A stretch of 64,000 nt of DNA from Beroe forskalii (Eukaryota > Ctenophora > Nuda > Beroida > Beroidae): NCBI GenBank assembly GCA_011033025.1, contig WFMF01000158.1:248001-312000 (forward strand), written 5' to 3'. Shown here piece after piece: positions 1-10,837 of this stretch. The notes below the pieces were generated by a model. The model did no database searches and was not told the DNA's origin. It saw only the letters and a program-made list of their open reading frames with translations. Both the position numbers and the translations under genes were made by a program. Each line of letters opens with the position of its first letter. The first letter of the stretch is position 1.

Positions 1-1065
1 TATAGCCAATACTTAGAATCAAATTACCAATAATTTCATAACTAAAAACATAATTTCAGATAATGAACCATTGAATAGATATTATACTGATAAAGAGGAA
101 TTACCTAACAACACTTAAAAAACGAATTATGAATATAATAATAAGTCAAATAATAAAAACAATAAATCAATATAAATTTCCATTTTACAGCAATTAAAAA
201 TTGCTGTAAAATTTACAAAAAATTAAACTGTCCGAGTTTACTTTTTTGACTTTGGGACTAGTTTTTAGGACAATTGGAACACTGCCGGACATTTGAGACA
301 AACAAATAGTTGAAGAATCAGTCATTTATCATTTTTTACATTGATCTAAGCTTTTCTATCATTAAAATGAAAGTTATATTCATACTTCTATACTATAAGT
401 ACTTATTGTGTACTTGGTTGTGTTTGTTTGCAGTGGTTAAGTGTTCTCACTTCCCTATCCCAAAACCTATGATAGGAAAAAGATAGTGGCAGTTGCAATC
501 CAGTTAGTGCTGCAATGTAACAGACAAAAACACTAAACTGCTGCTCAAACATAATCATTTGAGCCCCAGTTGTCTCTGTCACTTTTGTCACAAGTGTCTC
601 AATAGTCCCAAATGTCCCTGTCCCAATTCACTTTCAGAGTCCCATTTTTTCTGTCTCATTTGTCCTAATTGTCCTATTCAATTTTTGAGTCCCATTTTTC
701 CATTTTCTCAGTCCCAATTGTTCCATTTGTCCCAATTGTCCCTCCCCCAATGTATGTTTTATTGAGTTTGGGATAATTGGGACAGTGACACACCCCTTAA
801 ATCAAAGCATTTCACAATGATTAGTTTCATTGAGGAAAACAAGAAAATTGAGGAAAAAAAGAAAATTTATTTTATGCAAACAACATAAATATAAATATTA
901 ATTGTCAAAGATAAAAATGATTCTAATATTCAGCTGATAAAGGATTTGAATGGTAATGTTGTTCAAATCAAGTTACCAATCAAGTTAGTTTAATTACTAA
1001 TCAATACTGTAGAAATATTGTGCAGTTATTGATATGAAGTAAAGAATTAATTCTGAGAATCTTAC
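1..1065. other. AT-rich non-coding DNA with pyrimidine-rich low-complexity block
   Basis: No coding exon is recognisable here on either strand. About 541-780 holds a degenerate short repeat built on the motif gtcccaattgtcc. If the cytochrome b561-type gene continues leftward, this stretch is its first intron. Confidence 0.5.
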
Positions 1066-1253
1066 CATGTCCCATTGCAAATATGAAGGCAATAATCATG
1101 AAGACTGGATGGTAATTGAACTTTAGCTTGCTCCCTGTGGTCCATGAGAATCCCCCAGCAAATTTCTGTGCCCAATAGATAACAAGAAAGATGGGTAGGA
1201 TAGCAACTACCTCAAATATCAACAATGAAACCAAATGCTTTATGGACACCATT
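1066..1253 (-). CDS. cytochrome b561-family protein, first coding exon
   Basis: Cytochrome b561 proteins are transmembrane di-haem ferric or ascorbate-linked reductases. The exon encodes about 62 residues from an ATG at 1252. It has a hydrophobic helix (roughly residues 8-30, LVSLLIFEVVAILPIFLVIY), then a Gly-Gly-Phe-x-Trp loop, then FNYHPVFMI, where the His fits the conserved haem-ligand position at the start of the second helix. The coding sequence stops at a good donor (CATG|gtaag on the minus strand, last exonic base 1066). An acceptor-like aatcag lies one base before the ATG, so the 5' UTR is probably on a separate exon. The gene would continue to the left, but no further exon is visible before the window edge. 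The family call rests on one exon. Confidence 0.7.
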
Positions 1254-1837
1254 CTGATTAATAGATAAGGTTAATACAAAATGATTAAAAGGCTATTGGC
1301 AGATTTCTAAGTGTATCCAAGCAAACTCTGCCCATTCAGGCAGACTCCAATTTGAAGTTCACTGACAATGGCTTATCTGCAGATCCTCAGTGAACCCAAG
1401 TGGAGATAATATAATCATTTTAAATGTTGTATTCTCGAAACTGGCAGTAAATCAGTGGTGAAAAGTAGATCTGATTTGGATCCATTATTGCATTTTTAGT
1501 GTTTCACTATGGGGTCCCCCTCAGTCAATGCTATAAGCAATCAAGTTCAACACATTATAATATTATAATTATCAAATCTAACAAAAGCATATAAGCATAA
1601 AAAGTATAAAGTATAAAACTTTTTGCTTTACAGCAACACAGCTCCACAACAAACTCTTCACAAAACTACATCATTCATTTCAACACATGTCACAATGTGT
1701 TCATTGTTTCATTACTAAAATGCAACATAAAGTACTTCAATATCAATGAACACCCCTATCTAGGTGCTAGAGTCATCATTAAACCAAAATTTACAAATAA
1801 ATAAATTGCGGTACAAGCTTGAAATACTTAGAAATAC
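1254..1837. other. intergenic, no gene seen
   Basis: AT-rich sequence without recognisable exons, RNA genes or strong repeats. It lies upstream of the b561-type start and so may contain its promoter, but no motif can be pointed to. Confidence 0.4.
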
Positions 1838-2205
1838 ATAGTAGTCTCACGACAGGTTTAGACCGACTTAGAGAGTAGTACTATATGCGTAGAGTCGTGT
1901 TACCACACGTGTTTTATATCATGTGTTTTTTATGACACACTGTAATTCAATACCAATTTAAATACAAATCTATGCAACCATTACATTTGCGTTATAAAAA
2001 TGTGCATATCTCCGAGGTTTTTTGAGCAAACTTGATGAAACTTTCAGGATATTTAGAGCTTGATGAGATTCATTTTTGAGCTCCAGAAGCAGAGTTATGA
2101 CCGAAAAAACCAGTTCTTAAACGATGACTTAAAAACATAAAACCAGTTAATTTGCCATATCTCAACTTCTGAAGGTCAAAAATGTTAGCTACTCCAGGAT
2201 TGTAT
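1838..2205 (+). repeat. dispersed repeat R1, copy 1
   Basis: About 370 bp that recur in inverted orientation at 20105-20473. Shared landmarks include tcaggatatttagagctt, gagctccagaagcagagtta and gttagctactccag. The two copies differ at many positions, so they are old. No coding capacity is seen. Confidence 0.7.
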
Positions 2206-2591
2206 TTGTCATATGCTTCGTTTCCATAAACGGTTAGCACGGTTAGCAGTGCTAATGGGAGGAATTTTTTTGATACTGGGAGGATTTTGTTAAATTGCCA
2301 AATTATTTTAAAAAATTTCCCAGAAAATTTACACTAAGTTTCGTTCTGAGAAATTATCCCAGTAAATGCATACAGCAGTTAGCTAACTAATGCACGTGTG
2401 AAGTTATTGAAGCTATGAATGAAATATTGATCATTAGAAGAGTATTTCCTATATGATTTTAAATCGTCATCCCACCATTATATTACTTCCATATTAGAAC
2501 ATGTGCGGAATTTAATTGGGAAATTTTTGTCTACAAGTACAAATAAAAGTAAAAAATCCTATCAGGCTACAATTCAGTTTACTGTTCAAAA

Positions 2592-3000
2592 TGCCTGGCT
2601 TCTGGGGGCGGCTGCCCAGTGCCCAAGACCCCTGCCCAATAGCTCACTGCATTTGATTTTCATCTCTGCTGACATTTTTTCATTATCTACAAGGGCAAAA
2701 TACTTTGAAATGAAACTGACATTAGAGTTAAAATCCTATTGAGATCTAAATTCTATTCGGTTGAAAACATCCAGCTTCTGGGGGCTGCCGCCCCCAGCCT
2801 ACTGGATTTCATTTCATCTCTGTAAACATTTTTCATTTTAAATACGGCCTTCGGGCCAAGCAAATGCTTTGAAATTAGACTGAAATAAGGGTAAAATTCC
2901 TATTGATATGGCAATTCTATTTGGTTAAAAACGTCCAGCTTATGGGGGCTGCCACCCCCAGACCCCCGCTTACTGGATTCCATTCTCACCTTTATGAAAA
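2592..3000 (+). repeat. tandem repeat, about 165-180 bp unit, about 2.4 copies
   Basis: Units begin near 2592, 2770 and 2935. Each starts with a G/C hairpin of the form cttctgggggctgc..cccccag, followed by a shared AT-rich segment. The same hairpin appears inside the MITE at 4752-5547 (near 4920) and in its relative near 8295, so these repeats share a module. Confidence 0.65.
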
Positions 3001-3189
3001 TTCTTCATTTTGAAAATAATACAGTCAAAATTGGATTTAAAAGTGGACATATTCTACACCAAGCGATTTTGCATGGATTCTATAGTTTTTTGCATGAAAA
3101 ATCGATCTAACAACTTTCCACACCCCTCCGGAGTGTGGAAAGTGCCGAAAAATCGATTTTAGCTGAGGCGCAGCCGACTGATATGTAAA

Positions 3190-3905
3190 AAATCGTATCT
3201 CGGCTCAGGAAGGTCGTAGAGACTTCATCTTGGGCGGAAAATGTGCGCAATGAGCATGTTTATATACAATTGTCAACAAAAATATGCCCTCAAATGCTCC
3301 GGAACGGAGTTACTGGCGAAAAACAGATTTTTTTGGCAGGCGCAAGAGATGCATAAGGCGAATTTTGTATCTCAGTCCAGGAAGGTCGTAGAGACTTCAT
3401 CTTGGGCGGAAAATGTGCGCAATGGCCATGTTTGTAAACAATTGTTCACAAAAATATGCCCTAAAATGCTAAGGAATGGAGTAATGGGTGAAAAACTGTT
3501 TTTTTGGGCAGATGCAAGACCTGATTTAGGCGAATTTTTTATCTCAGTCCAGGAAGGTCGTAGAGACTTCATATTGGGCGGAAAATGTGCGCAATGGCCA
3601 TGTTTTTATACAATTGTCAACAAAAATATGCCCTAAAATGCTCAGGAATGGGGTTTTCGGTGAAAAACAGATTTTTTGGGCAGGCGCAAGACCTGCTTAA
3701 GGAGAATTTTGTATCTCAGTCTAGGAAGGTCGTAGAAACTTCATCTTAGGCGGAAAATGTGCGCAGTGGCCATGTTTATATACAATTGTTGACAAAAATA
3801 TGCCCTAAAATGCTCAGGAACGGAGTAACGGGCGAAAAACTAATTTTTTGGCAGCTAACAGGCCTGATATAGAAGATTTTTCTATCTTGGTCCAGACATT
3901 TATTC
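3190..3905 (+). repeat. satellite, about 172 bp unit, about 4 copies
   Basis: Units start near 3194, 3369, 3540 and 3711, with a diverged start near 3880. The core is aaggtcgtagagacttcatc followed by ttgggcggaaaatgtgcgca. Reading frames across this array are by-products of the repeat. The same core reappears at 41299-41323, directly against the assembly gap. Confidence 0.8.
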
Positions 3906-4458
3906 CAGTCCTGTATGGTCTTAGTCTTAGTAAAACGGTCAGGGTCAGTTTAATCGGCCAGGCCGGTGGCAGCCATGCTGAGCATGGAGACTATCCCTAA
4001 TACGCTAGGCTGAGGGTGAACTCCTGGGTGGTTTTTAGGCCACCCTACTGCCAGGATATCCTCAGCTGAGCAGCCAGCCGTTCCTGGACCCCTCTGGACC
4101 GGCAGGCTGCCAACGCCCGTGGCAACAATCAGACTGCAAATCAAGACAAGACTTGCCTGCAGATTAAGTCAGAGATCTGCCAAAGGCGGCTATAATGCAC
4201 CACCTCTCTTTGTCTACATGATTCACTGGGAGGTCTGACCCAGCCAGACTGTGTAAATATTATTCCCACCGATTGGGATTTAACTGGGCTCAATGGGCAA
4301 AGCCCAGTCCTTTATGGTGGTTAATCGTTACCTCATTTTAGACACATTTCTGTACTCTCTTCCTACTTCCTGAGTTGACCATTCCAATTATTTTCTGCTC
4401 AGCCGGAAGTCTCTATGGGTGTACGAAATTTCATGTCAGGATTCATCTCCCTGTCCTG

Positions 4459-4690
4459 ACCCTAAACATCACCCTATAACCTTACCCCGAATCCTAACTC
4501 TTACCCATACACTAACCATTACCCTAACCCAGATCCTTAGGCTCTAGGACGGTAGAGAGAAGGACTGTCGCGCGAGGGACGGTAGCACGAGGGGTGCTAG
4601 GTCTCTAGCCCGGAGGACTGTGACAAGATAGACGGTAGCGCGAAGGTCTCTCTAGCACGTGGGGCTCTAGCACGAAGGTCGCCTTGAAGG
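4459..4690. repeat. degenerate CCCTAA-like tract and G-rich minisatellite
   Basis: About 4459-4535 holds irregular ccctaa/cctaac words. About 4545-4690 holds a degenerate tandem motif around gctctagcacgaggg and gacggtagc. Neither is regular enough to be a true telomeric array. Confidence 0.4.
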
Positions 4691-4751
4691 ATATACATTG
4701 CTAATTGAGCCTTGTATTCCCGCCTTGGCCAGGGCGATGAATGTTGAGGTA

Positions 4752-5547
4752 CACTCAGTTTTTTTATAAGAAACTGTCTAGGATTTCCGAAAGGTTTAAG
4801 AAAAATTAAGAAACTTCACTTATTTAAAATTAAGAAATTAAGAAACTTTTAGCCTAGAATTTCGAAATTTGTGTATAAAATCCTATTGCAACTGATGTTC
4901 TTTTAACATGATGTGTCTGGCTTCTGGGGGCTGCGCCCCCAGACCCCCACATTTTGATTGTGAACATTCCTAAACTAATTAATCACTTCTGTTGGACTTG
5001 GACTTGGACAGTATTGATCATAATTCATATGGAATGTAAATTTAGAAAATATACCTTTCCTGATTGTCGGTTTAAAGTAACACGTCAGATATTTAATATG
5101 TACAAAGCAGAAATTTAGAAATTGTTGGTGACAGTTCCATATCCAAAAGTTCCAAGCATTAAGCTGCGTCAGCTAGTTAAATCTTTTATACTTTATAGAT
5201 TTATATACAACGTATCATTTGAATTTTAAAATTTGCGAACTTTTTCGAAGAACATTTGATGAAGATCCCTGAACATCATTGTATACAGCTGCACAAATCT
5301 TTCAAGAATTAGCACATGCTTAAAAGTGTGTAGTTTACCTCAAAATATCGGAAGGTTCGATCCAAATCCTAAACTACAGTCTACTGGTAGGTTACTATGT
5401 TGAAAATTTTGTAGAGATTTTAGCTGCATACTATATGTCGGTATGTAGAATTAAGAAACCGGTTAAGAAACTTAAGGCTCAAAATCAGAAAAATAAGAAA
5501 CTTTTAGCCTAGGTTTCAAAAAAAAGTTTCTTATAAAAAACTGAGTG
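4752..5547. mobile_element. mariner-type MITE, 796 bp, TA target duplication
   Basis: The ends are inverted repeats of about 23 bp, CACTCAGTTTTTTATAAGAA at the left and its complement at the right, flanked on both sides by TA. This is the target duplication typical of Tc1/mariner elements. No transposase frame is present, so the copy is non-autonomous. The interior has the G/C hairpin near 4920 and repeated aagaaact words. A decayed relative lies at 8110-8915. Confidence 0.75.
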
Positions 5548-6101
5548 TACATATTCTTTTCAGAGACTGCTGCCTGTCAATAGACCAGTTATAAAAGGGT
5601 CTCTCCTTTTGTTGTGATAGCATGTTAAAGCGGTAATTACCTACAGAAACTTGACACGGCGATCTCCCCTCATCTCCTCATGACCCATGTTCTACTCTGT
5701 AACCAATCACATGAAAGAAAGAAGTCCGATCAGTAAACTTTACCCTTTCTAAGTATCATATGCTTACAGGACAGCAAAGCAGAGATGTGAGACTGCAGCA
5801 ATCAGCATCTGACAATATCATGGCTGCCATTGCTGTAAGTGATAAGCCACCGCAGAGGAATGTCGGGACACTAAGAAAATTGACAGGCTACTGTACGTTA
5901 CTTCAAACTACGAATCAACGCCACTTCTTGAGTTTCTTGACCTTATTGCAGATCTTTAGATTATTTATCAGATTTAAGAATATCTCAGTACCTATTTGAT
6001 AATTGTAATGTTCGATCGAATTTCCATTTTTATAGATTTGCATTCAGAGAAGATTATTATAACACTTCAATATTTGCAATTGCATGATTAATCTGGATGT
6101 A
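5548..6101. other. intergenic, no clear gene
   Basis: A segment bounded by cttacag at 5763-5769 and gctgtaagt near 5834 would make a possible small plus-strand exon. Its product has no recognisable domain and it is not called as a gene. Confidence 0.25.
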
Positions 6102-7187
6102 TAATATAGGATAATCAAACACCCTTAGGATACGTTTATATGAATTATCACACGAGCGAAGCGAGTGTGATAATTCGAATTATTGCTCGAGCTGAAGGCG
6201 AGTGCAATAATTCCAATATCACTGAGCCGAAGGCGAGTGTGATAATTGATATAAACATATCCTCAGGGTGTTTTGATTAATCTATTATATAACGTGAGAA
6301 ACGGGCGGAGATCTACACTGGTTTTTCCAATAAAAAAGCAAATTTAGAAGCTTAAAAATAAAAACTCTCTGAGCTGGCTAGGAGAGTAGAGGGCCTGAAA
6401 TTGACTTAGGAAAATATCAAGATTGGCCAGGAATCTTAGATTAGATGGTGAAAGAGGCTATGTATATCTAAATTTGCCTTCAAAGTATGTATAAAACGTA
6501 AGTACGGAATCTTTATCAACTTTGCTCGTATCTTTGGATAAACTAGGTACTATAAAGTGATTGTCGATTGAAATGTAGCAACATCAAAAACAAATTTGAA
6601 AGATCATCATTTCTGTAAGTGTGTAACGCCGTAACGGATGCGCATTTATAGGCAAATTATAGTGTGAGGGTAAGTAGGTGCGATATATATCGACTACCGG
6701 GTATGTAAAAACTCATGAAACCAAAAAACAAGATAACAAAATAAAATGTATATACTGCTACACTGATGTATCCTAATGGGAGTGAGAGGAAGTGGTCTTA
6801 CTGGCACGTGGGTGCGCGGTCTCATATAATGACCAACAAGTAGTATAAACTCATGAAACCAAAACAAGATAACGTAATACGTATACATTGGATGTATCGC
6901 AATGGAGTGAGAGGAAGTGGTCTTACTGGCACGTGGTGCGGCTCATTTAATGACAAAAAGGTATACATAAACTCATGAAACCAAAACAAGATAACGTAAA
7001 TACGTATACACTGATGTATTACTTAGACCAAGTGGTCTTACCTCACTTTTACTATGGCAGCGGCTCTTATAACGACTAACGTGAACGGTGAATGCATGAA
7101 CTCATGAAACCAAAACAAGATAAATATAAGATGTACACTGGTGTATCGTAATGGAGTGAGAGAATTGACTAAAGAGCCAGATTGAAA
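6102..7187 (+). mobile_element. composite repeat family K, copy 1 (right part missing)
   Basis: Shares its left end (taatataggataatcaaac), the three-hairpin cluster, a unique stretch of about 400 bp and a tandem block with the complete copy at 9383-10837. In the tandem block each unit holds actcatgaaaccaaaacaag, tggagtgagaggaagtggtc and cttactggcacgtgggtgcg. The right-hand gtgataactgtacagttatc module and terminal palindrome are absent. Confidence 0.75.
6113..6278. repeat. three-hairpin cluster, copy 1
   Basis: Outer arms at 6113-6141 and 6249-6278 pair with a few mismatches. Between them lie three hairpins with centres gagcgaagcgag, gagctgaaggcgag and gagccgaaggcgag. The third hairpin and the right outer arm carry small changes compared with the copy at 9394-9560. 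Confidence 0.8.
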
Positions 7188-8109
7188 TGACGAACTTCAA
7201 TATTATAATTACTACTATATACCGTTAGAATTTTACCGAAGCTCGAATGGTTATAGCCTTCATGTTGTAATTCAAATTGATGGATAATTCATTAAAATTT
7301 GGTAAATCGTGTTACTACGAGAGCTCATGATTCCCCTGTATATTATAGTTGTATTTGGTGTCTCACCCAAATTTGATGATTTACAATTTACATACGATTC
7401 CCACGATTCACTCTGAATCTAAACAGTACTGCAATGAAACTTAACCAAATAAACTCCTTTATGAATATTCTTTGTATGAAAACTTGAAAACTTCTTTAAT
7501 CTTTTGAAATAATTCTTCATTCTCTGAACCCGATGTTAATACAATAACCATGATCACCAACCAGGTAACTGTGTAACTAGTGTTTCCTGTTTGTAATTTT
7601 ACCACTACTTCCCGCAAAAAGAACCCAGATCTGATTTACTTCGAGCTGGTTTACCTTCATTTAATCTATATCTTTAATCTTATATTAATTCTAGTTCAAA
7701 TTGTATCAACCAATCAAGTCTTTGGTAACACTACGGAAATCGTCACTCCCGGTGACAATTATTAGTGAGTGTGAGAAAGTGTAAGCGGTATGTGCTAGTA
7801 GGAGACTGTTACATGCCACTTTATTAAGTTATTACATTTCAATTTTTACAGACGCAAACAGACACGATACTTCATCCTGGTTGATGTACACGTTACTCTC
7901 CGTATACATACTATACATTATACAGTATACACTCTTCATTACATGATGCTATGAAGTATACACGATTAGTACCATTCACTCTTTACTTGTTCATTTTAGC
8001 ATGATCTTCTCTTCTATCTTTTCACTAACCAAATTGACATGGACTGATCAGGGTACAGCAATTCTGTACTGTGGTTAGTAGATAAAAATACATTATTCAC
8101 AATAACGCT
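7188..8109. other. intergenic, nothing recognised
   Basis: AT-rich sequence. About 7890-7980 is rich in gtatacac/tacagtatac words. No exon or RNA gene is supported. Confidence 0.4.
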
Positions 8110-8915
8110 TATTTTTTTAAATAAGGAACTGTCTATAAGAAACTTAAACTAGGATTATTAAAAATTTAAGGAACCATGCCATGAATATCGGAAAAATAAG
8201 AAACTTGACTAATTTATTTACAATTAAGAAATTAAGAAACTTCTAGCCTAGAATTTTGAAATTTGCAACTGAAATTATTTCAACATGAAACGTCTGACTT
8301 CTGAGGGCTGCGCCCCCAGTCCTGCCCTTTTTGATAGTGAACATTTTGAAACTAATTTATAACTTCTATTGGATTTCAATTACACTGAATATGTCATAAT
8401 TGATATGTACAGAAAGTTATAAAAGGAAGTTCTTTCATGATTTGTCGGTTTAAAGTAAAATGTCAGATACCAAAGCAAAAACAGAAATTGTTGTTGAGAC
8501 TGAGAGACATATTCATTCTCATAGGTCCAGAACCTCTGTTCTTTGAACAAGAACTTCATGCCCAAGCGTTGTGCTTTCAGACTAAGTAGTTATTATAGCT
8601 TTATAGCTTTATCTAAATTTCTACATTCAAGAATTTTTTTGAAGAATTTTTTTGAGGATCCGTGAATATTATTGTATACAGCTGCACAAATCTTATAGAC
8701 GCAATGTACATGCTTCTACTCCAATGTATATATTATAGATTTAGCTGAAAATATCTAAAAGTAACATTTCAAAATTTCAAGCACCAAATAATATACAGTC
8801 TACGGGGTAGTTTCCTATATTGGAAGTTTCTCAAACATTTTGCTGTACGGTATGGTGGTATGCCGCATGCAGAATCAAGAAACCGTTTTTAAGAATCTTT
8901 AAGGCCCAAAATCGT
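8110..8915. mobile_element. decayed relative of the 4752-5547 MITE
   Basis: Interior landmarks of the 796 bp MITE recur in the same order: gaactgtctataagaaact, aattaagaaacttctagcct, the hairpin ctgagggctgcgcccccag and, at the end, aagaaaccgtttttaagaa. Clean terminal repeats and the TA duplication are no longer visible. Confidence 0.65.
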
Positions 8916-9382
8916 GTACGCTATTATGCAGTATACACGACCGTACAATATACACGTAATTAAATAGTAAAATGCACGGATTGTGTTGCCACCTTTCTTG
9001 CCGTGTTTGGTTGCCAGGCAACCACTGTTCCCCGCTCTGTAGCCTTTGAGGGGTATACAATACAAGAGATGCCACTGAGTTTGTAACGAATAAACAAATA
9101 CAACAACCATACACATTACACACAATGTATAATGTACACTCATACAATTCATACTGTACACAGTACACACGCTACACATGCACAGACTTGTACATTGTTC
9201 AAACTTTCAAACCTACCCCTAACATCGTATCGACACCGTATACCAACATATACATGATAATAATAATATTGTGTCAAACACTCCAACTGTGACACTGTCT
9301 CCCGTATAGAGTTGCTCTAAATCTACATTATTCTGTAACTTGAAACAACAAAACCTTGTAGTAAACCTTAATAAGGATGCTG
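8916..9382. other. intergenic, nothing recognised
   Basis: Contains several gtatac/tgtacac words, as in the region before 8000. No gene-like signal seen. Confidence 0.35.
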
Positions 9383-10837
9383 TAATATAGGATAATCAAA
9401 CACCCTTAGGATACGTTTATATGAATTATCACACGAGCGAAGCGAGTGTGATAATTCGAATTATTGCTCGAGCCGAAGGCGAGTGCAATAATTCCAATTA
9501 TCACTCGAGCCGAAGGCGAGTGTGATAATTGATATAAACGTATCCTTAGGGTGTTTGATTAATCTATTATATAACGTGAGAAACGGGCGGAGATCTACAC
9601 TGGTTTTTTCCAATAAAAAGCAAATTTAGAAGCTTTTAAATATAAAAACCCTTTGAGCTAGAGAGTAGAGGGCCTGAAATTGACTTAGGAAAATATCAAG
9701 ATTAGCCAGGAATTTTAGATTAGATGGTGAAGAGTGGCTATGTATATCTAAATTTGCCTTCAAAGTATGCATAAAACGTAAGTACGGAATCTTTATCAAC
9801 TTTGCTCATATCTTTTGGATAAACTAGGTACTATATAAAGTGATTGTCGATTGAAATGTGTAGCAACATCAAAACAAATTTGAAAGATCATTTCTGTGTA
9901 AGTGTGTAATGCCGTAACGGATGCGCATTTATAGGCAAATTGTAGTAAGGGTAAGTAGGTGCACGGTCGTATACAAAAACTCATGAAACCAAAACAAGAT
10001 AACAAAATAAATGTATACACTGCTACACTGATGTATCTTAATGGAGTGAGAGGAAGTGGTCTTACTGGCACGTGGGTGCCCGGATCATATAATGACCAAC
10101 AAGTATACATAAACTCATGAAACCAAAACAAGATAACGTAATACGCATACACTGATGTATCGCAATGGAGTGAGAGCAAGTTGTCTTACTGGCACGTGGG
10201 TGCGCGGCTCATATAATGACAAAAAGGTATACATAAACTCATGAAACCAAAACAAGATAACGTAATACGTATACACTTTCGTAATGGAATAAAAGTGGTC
10301 TTACTGGCACGTGGGTGCGCGGCTCATATAATGGCAAACAAGTATACATAAACTCATGAAACCAAAAAAAGATAATGTAATACGTATACACTGGTGTATT
10401 GATTTAGATCAAGTGGTCTTACTCCTTTACTGGCACGTGCGTGCGCGGCTCTTATAACGACTAACGTGAACGGTCAATGCATGAACTCATGAAACCAAAA
10501 CAAGATAACATAAGATGTATCACTGGTGTATCGTAATGGAGTGAGAGAATTGACTAGAGTCAGATTGAAATGATTTTACATAGTGAATAAATACAAATCA
10601 CAAAATTCTAAAGTTTTGATTTTTGGGTGTGATAATTTTTCAAAGGTGTGATAACTGTTCTTTGAGGGGTGTGATAACTGTACAGTTATCACACACCTGG
10701 AAAAATTATCACACCCCAAAATTTCGAAAATTTTAAAATCTAATGAAAATTATTAATTGACCCCTAAACTCCATTTTTGAAGCCGTTATATAACAAAAAT
10801 TATCGGAGCAAGAATTATATAACGATCGTTATATAAT
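9383..10837 (+). mobile_element. composite repeat family K, complete copy 2 (1455 bp)
   Basis: Best copy of a four-member family (others at 6102-7187, 18888-22335 inverted, 42640-43735 degraded). In order it holds a left end taatatagg; the three-hairpin cluster (9394-9560); about 400 bp of unique sequence; five tandem units of roughly 110-140 bp (about 9975-10510); an inverted repeat around gtgataactgtacagttatc (10619-10730); and a perfect 24 bp terminal palindrome at 10814-10837 centred on aacgatcgtt. No protein is encoded. The fixed order of structured modules looks like a non-autonomous transposable element, but its superfamily is not evident. Confidence 0.75.
9394..9560. repeat. three-hairpin cluster, copy 2 (reference)
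   Basis: Outer arms of 29 nt at 9394-9422 and 9532-9560 pair with one mismatch. Inside are three hairpins at 9424-9456, 9459-9493 and 9496-9530, with stems such as aattatcacac/gtgtgataatt and G/C tips gcgaagc or gccgaaggc. d(GCGAAGC) is known to form an unusually stable mini-hairpin. Confidence 0.9.

Noticed and set aside
3241-3636. 131-codon frame
   Set aside because: Lies wholly in the 172 bp satellite and repeats with it, without protein-like conservation.
4459-4535. Interstitial telomere (CCCTAA)n
   Set aside because: Words are irregular and interrupted; a true array would show perfect hexamer phase.
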